DNA of 64,000 nt, from NCBI RefSeq assembly GCF_028649455.1, contig NZ_JAQSIO010000003.1, positions 618,023 through 682,022 of the forward strand. The letters run 5' to 3'. A program made the translations under genes and the position numbers. Each line of letters begins with the position of its first letter. Positions within the stretch are counted from its first letter, which is position 1. The notes beneath the pieces were generated by a model. The model was not told the DNA's origin. It made no database searches and saw only the letters and a program-made list of their open reading frames with translations. Below are positions 18,624 through 28,019 of this stretch, in pieces. Source of the stretch: Curvibacter microcysteis (GTDB lineage: Bacteria; Pseudomonadota; Gammaproteobacteria; Burkholderiales; Burkholderiaceae_C).

Positions 18624-21600
18624 TCAGATGCGCAACCGGGAGTGGCCAATGCCACTGACCTTCTCAACCCGAATCTGTGCCGGGATGCGCTCCTTCAGGC
18701 CCTCCACGTGGCTGATGACGCCAATCATCTTGCCGCTGGCATTCAAGCTGTCCAGCGCGTTCAGGGCGATGTCCAGGGTGTCGCCATCGAGGGTTCCAAA
18801 GCCCTCGTCAAGGAACAGCGAGTCGATCGAGGTCTTGTGGCTGACCAGATCGGACAAGGCCAGGGCCAAGGCCAGGCTGACCAGGAAGCTCTCCCCCCCC
18901 GACAGCGTGCGGGTGTCGCGCGCGACTTCGCCCTGCCAGGTGTCGACGATGTCCAGCTCCAATTCGCCCGAGCCCTTGCGCCGCAGCAGGTAGCGCCCAT
19001 GCAGGCGCTCCAGGTGCCGGTTGGCCAGGTGCAGCAGGTGGTCCAAAGTCAGGCCTTGGGCGAACCGGCGGAACTTGTCCCCTCGCGCTGAGCCAACCAG
19101 GTCGTCCAGGCGCTGCCAAACGTCCACATCCGCGCTCTGCGCTGCCAGTTGCGCCATCAAGGCCTGCTGGCTGTGCCGGCGCTGCGCATCCTGCTCCAGC
19201 AAGGCTTTGTGAGCGCCCCAGGCTTCGGTCCAGGTCTGTCGCTGGGCGCTTTGCTGGGCGGCCAGCGCGTCCAACTCGGCCAGGCCCAGTGCGCTGGGGC
19301 TCTGCCCCGGGGCTTGGGCTTGAAGCTGCGCAAGCTCGGCCTGGGCCGCCGCCCACAGGGCTTCGGCCTCATGGGCCACACGCTCGGCCTGCGCCAGTTC
19401 GGCCTGCCAGGTGCTGCGCTGCGTCTCGGTCAGCAAGGCAGCTTCGTAAGTGCCCTCATCCGCCCAGGGGCTGTCCCGCAGGGCCGTTTGCCAATCGTGA
19501 TCAAGCTGCTGCACACGGGCCTGGGTTTGGGCCAGGTGCTGTTCCAGCTGGGCTATTTGGCCCTGCAAGCGGGCCAGGTCCTGGGCCAACTCGGCCAACT
19601 GCGTGGTGCAGGCCGACAGGGCCCCAGCGGGGTCGGCTTGCTCGGCGGGGCTGAACGCCGTCGGGCCCTGCCCTGGGGCGGGCGTGTCTGCAGAAGCCCG
19701 ATGCGGGTGAAGTGCTTGCCAGCGCGCCTGCCAAAAAACCAGCAGGGCCTGGGCGGCCTCGCAGGCCTGTTGCTGGCGGATCAGGTCCTGCGCCAGGGCC
19801 TGGCGGCGCTGCTCGGCAGCCTGCCAGTCCTGCCACTCCTGCTCACGCTGGGCCAGCCAAGCGGAGGCGTCCTCAGGCCAATCCAGACCTTGGGCCTGGA
19901 GCGCCTCGCGCAGGCGGACATCGTGCGCCTCGGCCTGGGCAGCGGCTTGCTGCCAGGCTTGCTGGAGTTCGTCGCATCGGAGCTGCTGGTGCTGCTCGGC
20001 CTGGCGGGCCAGTTCCGCCTGGCTGTGCAATGGCTGCCAGGCACGCTGAGCCGCCAGGGCCTGATCGCGGGCTGCATGGGCAGCCTGCTCGCCCTGCTCC
20101 AGCGCGTGCAGGCCGGTCAGGTCTTGCTGCGCCAGCCGCTCGGCCTCAGCCAACACGCTGGGCCAGGGAGTCGGGTCGGTCCAGTGAGGAGGCTCGGCGG
20201 TCAGGGCGTCGGCCAGGGCCTTCAAGTCATCGCTTGCGGGCCAATCCACCAGGGCCTGCGCAAGCTCTTGGCCGGTTTGCTCTCGCTGGACTTGCCACTG
20301 CGCCACCCGGGCCTGCTGGGCGGCCAGGGCGGCGCCGGCACTCTGGCCTTGTTGCTGGCATTGCTCCAGGGCGGTCTGCAGGACCTGCAACTCGGCCTCG
20401 GTGCTGCTCACATCCAACGCTTGGTAGGCGGCCACGGCCGGGTGGTCCAGGGCACCGCACAAGGGGCAGGCCTGACCGGGCTGCAGCTGCTGCCGATGCG
20501 CCTCCAGGCTGTGAATGCGGCGCTCTTGTTCCAGCAGCTTTTGCTTGTCGGTGACGCGGGACTTGGTCTGGGCGTACTGTTGGCGCAAAGCCTCCAGCGC
20601 CTGCTGCAGCGGCAGCAGCTCTGCCTGGCCCTGGGCCCCTTGCTGGGCCAGGCTCTCCTGGCGCGTTTGCAGCGCGCGCAGGCCCTGGGCCAGGGTGCTC
20701 AGGCCTTGCCAGTGGCGCAGCCGCTCTTGCCCGGCCTGGGCCCGCTGGCGCCATTGGGCCAGGGTATCGCCCGCCAGTCGCTGTTCGTGCTCGGTGAGCA
20801 GCGCTTGCTGGCGGGTCTGGGCCTGCACATGCTGCCGCTCCAACTGGGTCAGTTGTTCATTCAACTTGAGCAGGCTTTGCTGGTGCTGTTGCCAGGTCTG
20901 TTGGGCCTGGTCGCGCTGTTGCCCGCGCTGGGCCACGGTGGCCTGGAGCTCCTGACGCTGCGCCAGTTGCCCACGCCAAGCCAGCAGTTGCTCGCCCCAC
21001 TGGGCCTGCGCGGCGTGCTGATGGCGCCAGTCCGCCAGCGTCTGCAGCGCCCCTTGCGATTGGGCCAGCGCCTGCTGGGCCTGCTGTGCGTTCAACTGGG
21101 CCAGGCCCAGCGCGCGGTCGTGGTGTGCCAGCTGCTGTGCGTGGCGTGTCTGGTGTTCCGCCTGGGTGGCTTGCACCGCGGCAAGGCCTTGGACCTGCTG
21201 CTGCCGCAGTTGCTGAAGCTCCCGGTACAAGGGCTGAAGGGCTTGGGCGGGCTGGTCTTGGGCCAGGCGTTCCCGCAGGGGCGCCAGCGCTTGCAGGGCC
21301 TGCAGGGCCTGATCACGCCGGGCCTGGGCGGCCTGCGCTTGGGCTTGGCTGCGGTCCAGGCCCATGCGCCAATGCCGGGCCTGCTCGGTTTGTTGTGACT
21401 CGGTCTGCAGCTGGGCCAGTTGGGCGGCCAGGCGCTCCATGTCCTGCTGCATGGCGCTTTGTTGCTCGGGGCTGAGCAGCTCCATGCCCTCGGCGCGGGC
21501 GCGCATCTGCTCGAGCTGCTCCTTGGCCTGGCGCGCCTGGGTGAACACGGCCTCAGAAATCTGGCCGTAAATGTCGGTGCCAGTCAGCTCTTCGAGCAGC

Positions 21601-22109
21601 TCGGCGCGCTCGTTGGCGCTGGCATTCAGAAAAGCCGCAAAGCCACCCTGGGCCAGCAGCATGGACTTGGTGAAGCGCGCAAAGTCCAGGCCGGTGATGG
21701 CTTCGATCTGCTTGAGCTTGTCCTGACTTTGGTTGCTCAGGATGCTGCCATCCCCCTTGGCCAGCTCAACCTTGGCAGCCTGCAAGGCGCCGTCCACTTT
21801 GTCGCGGGCGCGGCGCTGGCTCCAAAAGGCGCGGTAGACCTGACCTTGCACCTCAAACTCCACCTCGGCCAGGCAGTCCGCCGTGTGCCGGGTCATGATG
21901 TCGTTGGCCGAGGCTGAAATGGTCTTGAGGCGCGGCGTCTCGTGGTACAGCGCCAGGCAGATGGCGTCGAGCAAGGTCGACTTGCCGGCCCCCGTGGGGC
22001 CGGTGATGGCGAACAAGCCGTTGTCGCGGAACGGGGGCTGGGTGAAGTCGATCCGCCACTCGCCCTTGAGCGAGTTGAGGTTTTTCAGGCGCAGGCTCAG
22101 GATCCTCAT
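18624..22109 (-). CDS. sbcC: SbcC: SMC-like ATPase subunit of the SbcCD (Mre11-Rad50) nuclease
   Basis: 1161 residues from ATG 22109, which overlaps the sbcD stop. SbcC drives SbcD to open DNA hairpins and trim protein-blocked ends. The N-terminus has Walker [13 protein letters not shown]; long Gln/Ala-rich coiled coils (about 180-980) flank the zinc hook C548-P-L-C551; the C-terminal lobe has [19 protein letters not shown], Walker [12 protein letters not shown] and a final [16 protein letters not shown]. The frame is intact and length is close to other proteobacterial SbcC proteins. The coiled coils explain large antisense open frames here, which are not genes. Confidence 0.96.
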   Translation of the reverse strand: MRILSLRLKNLNSLKGEWRIDFTQPPFRDNGLFAITGPTGAGKSTLLDAICLALYHETPRLKTISASANDIMTRHTADCLAEVEFEVQGQVYRAFWSQRRARDKVDGALQAAKVELAKGDGSILSNQSQDKLKQIEAITGLDFARFTKSMLLAQGGFAAFLNASANERAELLEELTGTDIYGQISEAVFTQARQAKEQLEQMRARAEGMELLSPEQQSAMQQDMERLAAQLAQLQTESQQTEQARHWRMGLDRSQAQAQAAQARRDQALQALQALAPLRERLAQDQPAQALQPLYRELQQLRQQQVQGLAAVQATQAEHQTRHAQQLAHHDRALGLAQLNAQQAQQALAQSQGALQTLADWRHQHAAQAQWGEQLLAWRGQLAQRQELQATVAQRGQQRDQAQQTWQQHQQSLLKLNEQLTQLERQHVQAQTRQQALLTEHEQRLAGDTLAQWRQRAQAGQERLRHWQGLSTLAQGLRALQTRQESLAQQGAQGQAELLPLQQALEALRQQYAQTKSRVTDKQKLLEQERRIHSLEAHRQQLQPGQACPLCGALDHPAVAAYQALDVSSTEAELQVLQTALEQCQQQGQSAGAALAAQQARVAQWQVQREQTGQELAQALVDWPASDDLKALADALTAEPPHWTDPTPWPSVLAEAERLAQQDLTGLHALEQGEQAAHAARDQALAAQRAWQPLHSQAELARQAEQHQQLRCDELQQAWQQAAAQAEAHDVRLREALQAQGLDWPEDASAWLAQREQEWQDWQAAEQRRQALAQDLIRQQQACEAAQALLVFWQARWQALHPHRASADTPAPGQGPTAFSPAEQADPAGALSACTTQLAELAQDLARLQGQIAQLEQHLAQTQARVQQLDHDWQTALRDSPWADEGTYEAALLTETQRSTWQAELAQAERVAHEAEALWAAAQAELAQLQAQAPGQSPSALGLAELDALAAQQSAQRQTWTEAWGAHKALLEQDAQRRHSQQALMAQLAAQSADVDVWQRLDDLVGSARGDKFRRFAQGLTLDHLLHLANRHLERLHGRYLLRRKGSGELELDIVDTWQGEVARDTRTLSGGESFLVSLALALALSDLVSHKTSIDSLFLDEGFGTLDGDTLDIALNALDSLNASGKMIGVISHVEGLKERIPAQIRVEKVSGIGHSRLRI

Positions 22110-23401
22110 GCTGCGCCCTCCTGCAACTGGCTCAGCACCTGCTGGTAGCGCTGGCTCAGCGCCTGCTGCCATTCGGGGCTCAGTTCCTCTTGCTGCAAGC
22201 GGCGCGCAAAAACCTCACTGGGGCTCAGTTCGTCCAGGGTTTCACGGGCCTGGGCTTGCAGCCGGGCCGTGGCGGCGCCGCGTTCGCGGCGGATGCGCAG
22301 CACTTCCACCGGCAGGCCCTCGGTCAAGGCCTGCAGGCGCTGCGGCAAGTCGCTGAGGTAGTCGTCCTGAGCGACCGTGACCTCCAGCCAGACCGGGCGC
22401 TCAGGCGTCCCGGCTTGCGCGGCCTCGACCAAGGCCGGCGTGAGGTCCTCCAGCGTGCCGCGCAGGGCTTGCAAGGGCTGCCACACCGGCACCGCCAAGG
22501 GAGTGACGGTGCGCAGGCCGCGTTCGTCCAGGTCGACCAACAGGACCTCCTTGGTCTGGCGTGCTTCGTCAAAGCTCAGGGCCAGGGGCGAGCCGCTGTA
22601 GCGGATGTGCTCCAAGCCCCCGACGCGCTGCGGTCGGTGGATGTGGCCCAGCGCGATGTAGTCCGCGCCCGGGAAGGCCCGGGTCGGGAAGGCTTCCAGC
22701 GCGCCCACGTAAATCTCTCGCACCGACTCGCTGGCACTGGCGCCGACCGTGGTCAGGTGCCCGGTGGCCAGGATGGGCACGCGCCGGCCGCTGCGGGCCA
22801 GCCACTCGGCCTGACGCAGCAAGGCCGCCTGATGGACCGATTCGTAATGGGCCTGAATGGCCTGCTGCAGACCGGCCTGTTTGTCCTCCGCACTTTGGCC
22901 GGCCTGGCTTTGCAGCAGGTCACGGGCCCGGATGAAGGGGATGGCGCAGACGATGCAGCCGGGCACGGGGGCCGCGTCCAAGGTCTCAAAGAGGTCCGGC
23001 GTGGGGTCGGCCGAAGCGTGGCGTGGCGCCACATGACGCTGGGGCAGCTCAACCAGGGCGTCGGCGGCTTCACCGCGCACCGCCGGCACCACGGTGGCGC
23101 CCAAACAGGCCAACAGCGCCTGGTTTTCAGCCAGCATGGCTACCGAGTCGTGGTTGCCCCCCAGCAACAGCAAGGGGACGCCGACCTGGTGCATGCGCAC
23201 CACCCATTGGCTGTAAAGCTCGCGGGCGTAGCTGGGCGGCGTGCCAGTGTCGAACAGGTCACCGGCCACCAGCACGGCGTCAACCGCGTGGACCTGGACC
23301 TGCTGCAGCAGCCAGTCGATCAAGGCCTGGTGCTCAGCCTGCCGGCTCTTGCCCATGAAGTGCTGGCCCAGGTGCCAGTCGGAGGTGTGAAGGATGCGCA
23401 T
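22106..23401 (-). CDS. sbcD: SbcD: Mre11-like nuclease subunit
   Basis: 431 residues from ATG 23401 (an ATG three codons earlier exists, but family members start [12 protein letters not shown]). Metallophosphoesterase motifs are all present: DWHLGQ at the N-terminus, [14 protein letters not shown], an isolated GHLT and GHIHRPQ, binding two Mn ions. The C-terminal part contains the DNA-binding capping region ([24 protein letters not shown]). It overlaps sbcC by four bases (ATGA), as usual for this two-gene operon. It resects DNA ends and cleaves hairpins at palindromes. Confidence 0.96.
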   Translation of the reverse strand: MRILHTSDWHLGQHFMGKSRQAEHQALIDWLLQQVQVHAVDAVLVAGDLFDTGTPPSYARELYSQWVVRMHQVGVPLLLLGGNHDSVAMLAENQALLACLGATVVPAVRGEAADALVELPQRHVAPRHASADPTPDLFETLDAAPVPGCIVCAIPFIRARDLLQSQAGQSAEDKQAGLQQAIQAHYESVHQAALLRQAEWLARSGRRVPILATGHLTTVGASASESVREIYVGALEAFPTRAFPGADYIALGHIHRPQRVGGLEHIRYSGSPLALSFDEARQTKEVLLVDLDERGLRTVTPLAVPVWQPLQALRGTLEDLTPALVEAAQAGTPERPVWLEVTVAQDDYLSDLPQRLQALTEGLPVEVLRIRRERGAATARLQAQARETLDELSPSEVFARRLQQEELSPEWQQALSQRYQQVLSQLQEGAA

Positions 23402-23572
23402 GGGCCCCATTACAAAAGGTCAAACAGCGGGTCGGCAAGGACCGGCCCATCGGAGATGCCGGCCAGAAGTGGGCACCTATTGTGGCGCCAGAACGGGCGC
23501 TGCCCGGCGAGTTTTGAAGGGGGGTTCAGCCCGTCCCTATACTCGCGCAAAGTCCTTTAAATTGGTTTAAAT

Positions 23573-24880
23573 ATGAATATTTCAGACTTGTCAAGACCTG
23601 GTAAACGCTTTGTACCAAGTGCCCTGCTGGTGGCGCTGTTGGCCGCCTGCGGCGGTGGCGGCAGCAGCGGCAGCTACACCGTGGGGGGTAGCATCAGCGG
23701 CCTGAGCACGGCCGGCCTGGTGCTGGCCAATGGCACCGAAACCAAGAGCGTCGCCTCGGGCGCCACCAGCTTTGTCTTTGACACGGCCGTCAGCAGCTAT
23801 GCCGTCAGCGTGAAAAGCCAGCCCACGGGCCAGACCTGCCTGGTCAGCGCCGGCAGCGGCACGGCCAGCGCCAACGTCACCAGCGTCAGTGTGGTCTGCC
23901 GCGGCTACGTGGTCTATGTCGCCAACACCGGCAGCAGCAACCTGGCCAGCTTCAGCGTGGGATCCGGCGGCAGTCTGAGTGCCTTGAGCGCCGGCGTGGT
24001 CAGCACCGCCTACCCGCCCACGGCCCTGGCCCTGAGCCCCGACGGCAGCCGGGCCTTTGTGGCCCACCAGGACGACAAGAACGTGTCCACCTTCAGCCTG
24101 TCCAGCACCGGGGTGCCCACCTTGTCCGCGCGCACGGCGGCGGTCAGCGAAAGCCGGGGCCTGGCCGTGGGCAGCGGTGGCGCCTACCTGTACGTCACCA
24201 ACTACACGGACAAGAGCTTGTCGCAGTTCGCCGTGGCCAGCAGCGGCGCCCTGTCGGCACTGTCGCCCGCCAGCGTGGACACGCAGAGCACACCCTATGC
24301 CGTGGCCTTGAGCGCCAACGGCAAATACGCTTACGTGGCCAACGCGGGCAGCAACACCATCACCCCCTACGCGGTGAGCAACGGGGCCTTGACGGTCTTG
24401 AGCAGCGGCAGCACCAGCACCAACGCGCTGGGCACGACGCCACTCGCCTTGGACATCGACCCCGGCAGCAACACGGTTTATGTGGTGTTGGCCGACAGCG
24501 CCAAGGTGGCGCAGTACAGCATCGGCAGCACCGGCGCCTTGACCGCGCTGAGCCCGGCCACGGTGGCGACTGGCAACACACCACGCGGCATCCGCGTGAG
24601 CCCGGACGGCAAATGCGCCTACGTCAGCAACCGGGGCGACGGCACGGTGTCGCCCTATGTGGTGACCAGCAGCGGCCTGACCGCCGCCGCCTCGGGGGCC
24701 ATCGCGGCCGGCAGCCTGCCCACCGGCCTGGCCATCAGCCCCGACAGCCAGTTCCTTTACGTGGCCAATGCAGGGTCGGCCACCCTGAGCCAGTACGCCA
24801 TCCAATCGGGCTGCGGCCTCACCGCCTTGGGCTCGATCAGCAGCGGAGGCCTGGCGCCCAGCAGCATCGAGGTGCGTTAA
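23573..24880 (+). CDS. YncE/lactonase-type beta-propeller lipoprotein
   Basis: 435 residues. A lipoprotein signal (SALLVALLAAC, lipobox LAAC followed by GGGGSSGS) tethers it to the outer membrane or periplasm. A short beta domain (33-110) with a C-x-n-C pair is followed by about six to seven repeats of the form YVANxGSxxxxxFxxxxxGxLxxLSPxxVxTxxxPxxxxLSPDGxxAYV, a seven-bladed propeller of the 6-phosphogluconolactonase/YVTN class. The role is unknown; many such lipoproteins bind surface or periplasmic partners. No Shine-Dalgarno sequence is visible: TTTAAATTGGTTTAAAT runs directly into the ATG. Its last codon overlaps the convergent oxidoreductase gene by four bases. Confidence 0.85.
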   Translation: MNISDLSRPGKRFVPSALLVALLAACGGGGSSGSYTVGGSISGLSTAGLVLANGTETKSVASGATSFVFDTAVSSYAVSVKSQPTGQTCLVSAGSGTASANVTSVSVVCRGYVVYVANTGSSNLASFSVGSGGSLSALSAGVVSTAYPPTALALSPDGSRAFVAHQDDKNVSTFSLSSTGVPTLSARTAAVSESRGLAVGSGGAYLYVTNYTDKSLSQFAVASSGALSALSPASVDTQSTPYAVALSANGKYAYVANAGSNTITPYAVSNGALTVLSSGSTSTNALGTTPLALDIDPGSNTVYVVLADSAKVAQYSIGSTGALTALSPATVATGNTPRGIRVSPDGKCAYVSNRGDGTVSPYVVTSSGLTAAASGAIAAGSLPTGLAISPDSQFLYVANAGSATLSQYAIQSGCGLTALGSISSGGLAPSSIEVR

Positions 24881-25950
24881 GAGGCCTGCAGCGCCACCAC
24901 CTGCCCGAAGCGGGCGCTGCGCCCCAGGGCCTCCAGCGTGGCCGCGTTGTCCAGGCTGGCCTGGGCGTGGCGGGCCAGGGCCACCGCATCGGGCGCAACG
25001 ACCCACCGTGCCAAGGCCTCAGCGGCGAAACGGAAGCCACTGCCGCACTCATCCGTCAAATCCTCGAAAGCAAGGGAGTTGGCCGTGCCCCGGCGCAAGC
25101 GCATCTGGCTGGGCAAAAAGCCGGTCACGGCGTCGGGCACGGCGGCCGTGTGGTTGAGGAACTCGGTCTCCAAAATGCCAGCGCTGCCCACCACGGTGGC
25201 GCGGCGATGGTTGGCCGCGTCCATGGCACACGACAATTGAGCCCGGCGCCCGTCGGCGTAGTGCAAGGTGGCCATCAGGCTGATGTCCACCCCGCTGGGG
25301 GCCCAACTGGCGTCGGCCTGCACCCGCACCGGCGCCTGCCCCATCACCTCGCGGATCAGGCTCAGGGCATAACTGCCCGCGTCCAGCAAGGCCCCTCCGC
25401 CCAGGTCGGGCTGCAAGCGGATGTTGCCCGGCGCGGGCGGCAGCATGAAGCCAAAGCAGGCCTGCACGGAACGCACCTGGCCAATCGCCCCCTCGGCCAA
25501 CAAAGCCAGCAGGTGCTGGTGTTGTGGCTGGAAGGCATAGGGATAAGCCTCCAGCAAGATCACACCGTGTTCACGGGCCGCGTGGTGCATGGCCTGCGCT
25601 TCGCTCAGGTTCAGGGCCAGTGGCTTTTCGCACAGCACATGCTTGCCGGCCTGGGCCGCGCGAACAGCCCACTCGGCGTGCAAGCTGTTGGGCAGGGGCA
25701 AGTAGATGGCTTCGACCTCGGGGTCGGCCAACAAGGCCTCGTAGCTGGCATGCCAACGCCCAATGCCCAAGGTGTCGGCAAAGTCCGCCGCTTTATCGGC
25801 TTGCCGGCTGGCCACGGCCACCACCTGCACCGTGGGACTGGCCGCAACGTCACGGCAAAACTGGCGGGCGATGTTGGCACAGCCCAGCACGCCCAGGCGC
25901 AGGGGGGCGGTGGCGGCGGGGGGCGTGGTGGGGGCCGGTTGGCGGGTCAT
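24877..25950 (-). CDS. Gfo/Idh/MocA family NAD(P)-dependent oxidoreductase
   Basis: 357 residues. The N-terminal Rossmann domain starts at about residue 17 with LGVLGCANIARQF and has the family EKPLALN motif (catalytic lysine) near 110; the C-terminal dimerisation/substrate domain includes GGGALLDAGSYALSLIREVMG (DxGxYxL, with a usual H often at the next turn). These enzymes oxidise or reduce sugars, inositols or dihydrodiols; substrate unknown. It is divergent from a LysR gene with 125 bp between them, so that regulator probably controls it. It ends inside the end of the convergent propeller gene. Confidence 0.9.
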   Translation of the reverse strand: MTRQPAPTTPPAATAPLRLGVLGCANIARQFCRDVAASPTVQVVAVASRQADKAADFADTLGIGRWHASYEALLADPEVEAIYLPLPNSLHAEWAVRAAQAGKHVLCEKPLALNLSEAQAMHHAAREHGVILLEAYPYAFQPQHQHLLALLAEGAIGQVRSVQACFGFMLPPAPGNIRLQPDLGGGALLDAGSYALSLIREVMGQAPVRVQADASWAPSGVDISLMATLHYADGRRAQLSCAMDAANHRRATVVGSAGILETEFLNHTAAVPDAVTGFLPSQMRLRRGTANSLAFEDLTDECGSGFRFAAEALARWVVAPDAVALARHAQASLDNAATLEALGRSARFGQVVALQAS

Positions 25951-26046
25951 CTGGCTGAACTCCTGAATTCAAGGGGGGGGCCGCCTTGATGGCGGCTGGT
26001 GGCACGATACAGTCAACCAACCAGTGGCCAACATGGCCAATAAAGC

Positions 26047-26070
26047 ATTCAGAATTAACGATTGGTGAAT
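26047..26070. promoter_or_regulatory. Candidate LysR operator
   Basis: ATTCA (26047-26051) and TGAAT (26066-26070) form a dyad spaced by 14 bases directly in front of the LysR start, in the short divergent space shared with the oxidoreductase gene. A nearby TGGCCAACATGGCCA adds further symmetry. LysR proteins usually bind such interrupted dyads in their own divergent promoter. Confidence 0.4.
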
Positions 26071-26075
26071 AAACC

Positions 26076-26999
26076 ATGCTCAAGTCCGATTGGGATCTGG
26101 TCGACCTTCAGGTGTTTTGCCAGGCTGCGCGTCGTGCCAGTTTTGCCCAAGCGGCCCTGGACCTGGGCATTTCAGGGGCGTATGTGACCAAACGCATCGC
26201 CCACCTGGAAAAAGCCCTGGGTGTGCGCCTGTTCCACCGCAGCACCCGGCGGGTGGTGATCAGCGAAGCGGGCGAAGCCGCCTACACCTGGGCGCGCCGC
26301 GTGCTGGACAGTGCGGCGGAATGGGGTGATCAAACCCATTCAGAACCCGCGCCCAGCGGCTCGCTGCGCGTGAGTGCCAGCCTGCGCTTGGGCCGCCAAC
26401 ACTTGTCCCCCATCCTGGCCTTGCTGGGGGAGCGCTACCCCCAACTCGACATCTGGCTGGAGCTGCTGGACCGCCCCGTGGACTTGCTGGAAGAAGGCAT
26501 CGACATCGACGTGCGCATGGGCGAAGTGCAAGAGCCCCACCTGATCGCCCACCCTGTGAAAAGCAATGTGCGCGTGCTGTGCGCCGCCCCCAGCTACCTG
26601 GCGCGACGCGGCGCCCCACGCAGCCTGGCCGACCTGGCCGGTCACGAATGCCTGCTGCTGCGCGAACGCCACCAGGCCTTTGGCGTGTGGCGCCTGCAGG
26701 GCCCCCAAGGACCTGGCATGGTGAAGATCACCGGCAGCATGGGCTCCAACCACGCGGACGTGGTCTACCAGTGGGCCCTGGGGGGCAAGGGCATTGTCTT
26801 GCTGGCGGAATGGGATGTGCAGGCCGCTTTGCGCTCAGGTCAACTGGTGCGCTTGCTGCCCGACCACGCCCAAAGCGCGGACGTGTGGGCGGTGACGGCG
26901 GCACGCACCGCCCAGTCACCCAAGCTGCGCCTGTGCCTGCAGTTTCTGATCGAGCAACTGCGCCAGGGCCCGCATGCGCTGCGGGGGTTGGACAGCTGA
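26076..26999 (+). CDS. LysR family transcriptional regulator
   Basis: 307 residues. The winged HTH occupies 1-65 (DLQVFCQAARRASFAQAALDLGISGAYVTKRIAHLEKALGVRLF is the standard pattern, ending RSTRRVVISEAGEAAY). The effector domain (about 92-295) has SGSLRVSASLRLGRQHLSPIL and LLEEGIDIDVRMGE. It belongs to the AaeR/DsdC-like branch often linked to substrate-induced catabolic genes. It is divergent to the Gfo/Idh/MocA gene and convergent to the metQ-like gene; control of the former is likely, the inducer unknown. Confidence 0.92.
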   Translation: MLKSDWDLVDLQVFCQAARRASFAQAALDLGISGAYVTKRIAHLEKALGVRLFHRSTRRVVISEAGEAAYTWARRVLDSAAEWGDQTHSEPAPSGSLRVSASLRLGRQHLSPILALLGERYPQLDIWLELLDRPVDLLEEGIDIDVRMGEVQEPHLIAHPVKSNVRVLCAAPSYLARRGAPRSLADLAGHECLLLRERHQAFGVWRLQGPQGPGMVKITGSMGSNHADVVYQWALGGKGIVLLAEWDVQAALRSGQLVRLLPDHAQSADVWAVTAARTAQSPKLRLCLQFLIEQLRQGPHALRGLDS

Positions 27000-27025
27000 A
27001 GACCCGTGATGTCGCGTCAACAGAC

Positions 27026-27057
27026 CGCAGGGCCCATGGGCGCGTTCCGGCCCTGCG
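27026..27057. terminator. Hairpin between convergent lysR and metQ-like genes
   Basis: CGCAGGGCC (27026-27034) pairs with GGCCCTGCG (27049-27057) around a 14-base loop, in the 65-bp convergent gap. No T run is present, so this is a candidate two-way terminator. Confidence 0.45.
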
Positions 27058-27064
27058 CGGGGCG

Positions 27065-27940
27065 TCAAAAGGCTGGGATCACTCCACCGGCATAGGTTTT
27101 GACGATGAAGTCTCGCACCTCGTCGGTCTGGTAGGCCTTCACCAGTTGGCGCACCCAGGGCTGATCCTTGTCCTGTTCACGCACCGCAATCAAGCAGGCG
27201 TAAGGCCCGTCCTTGTCTTCCACCAAGAGGCTGTCACGCACCGGGTTCAGGCCGGCCTTGTTGGCATAGTCGGCGTTGATGGCCGACGCGTCGGTGTCGT
27301 CCAAGGTGCGGGGCAATTGGGCCGCATCGATTTCCAGCAGCTTGAACTGACGCGGGTTCTCGATCACGTCACGCGGCGTGGCATTGACGCCCGCCACCGG
27401 GTCGATGCCCGGCTTGAGCTTGATCAGACCGGCTTTCTGCAACAGGAGCAAGACCCGGCTTTCGTTGGCTGGGTCGTTCGGGATAGCGATGGTGGCGCCA
27501 TGGGGCAAGTCCTTCAGGCTTTTGTATTTTTTCGAGTAGATCGCGATCGGACCGATCCAGGTGGAACCAAAGCCCACCAGCTTGTAGCCACGGGCCCGAA
27601 TCTGGGCGGCCAGGAACGGTCGGTGCTGGTAGCTGTTGGCGTCCAGATCCCCCGCGTCCAGCGCGGCGTTGGGACGCACATAGTCCGTGAACGGCACGAT
27701 CTCGATCTTCAAACCGTAGTCACGCTCGGCCACCTTGCGCACCACCTCGAACACCTGTTCATGGGGGCCCGTGGTCACGCCGACCTTGAGCACCTTGGTC
27801 GTGCCTGGTGCTTCTTTTGGCGCCGCCAGGGCGGTGCCGCCCAGCAGGCCAGTGCCAGCCAAGGCCATGGTTTGCTGCAACCAGCGGCGGCGCGCCTCGG
27901 TCGTGGGTGGGCGCTTGAAGAGCGGCAGTGGATTCGTCAT
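27065..27940 (-). CDS. MetQ/NlpA-family substrate-binding protein
   Basis: 291 residues. The N-terminus has RRRWLQQTMALAGTGLLGGTALAAP, a signal peptide with a twin-arginine-like start and no lipobox cysteine, unlike standard MetQ lipoproteins. The binding domain follows the NlpA pattern: KVGVTTGPHEQVFEVVRKVAERDYGLKIEIVPF, NSYQHRPFL, GATIAIPNDPANESRVLLLLQKAGLIKL and INADYANKAGL. It should deliver D/L-methionine or a related sulfur compound to a MetNI importer, but metN and metI are not here. AGGAG lies seven bases before the ATG. It is the last gene behind two sulfur-scavenging enzymes with 79-bp gaps. Confidence 0.9.
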   Translation of the reverse strand: MTNPLPLFKRPPTTEARRRWLQQTMALAGTGLLGGTALAAPKEAPGTTKVLKVGVTTGPHEQVFEVVRKVAERDYGLKIEIVPFTDYVRPNAALDAGDLDANSYQHRPFLAAQIRARGYKLVGFGSTWIGPIAIYSKKYKSLKDLPHGATIAIPNDPANESRVLLLLQKAGLIKLKPGIDPVAGVNATPRDVIENPRQFKLLEIDAAQLPRTLDDTDASAINADYANKAGLNPVRDSLLVEDKDGPYACLIAVREQDKDQPWVRQLVKAYQTDEVRDFIVKTYAGGVIPAF

Positions 27941-28019
27941 GAGGGACTCCTGATGTGAAGGGATGGGTAGAGAAAATGGAATCGACCATGGGGAAGGCGT
28001 GTGCGCTCAGGGCGCCATG

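Noticed and set aside
19149..21398. 749-residue open frame antisense to sbcC
   Set aside because: Same effect over the SbcC coiled coil; overlaps a certain gene completely and looks like low-complexity Leu/Gly/Gln sequence.
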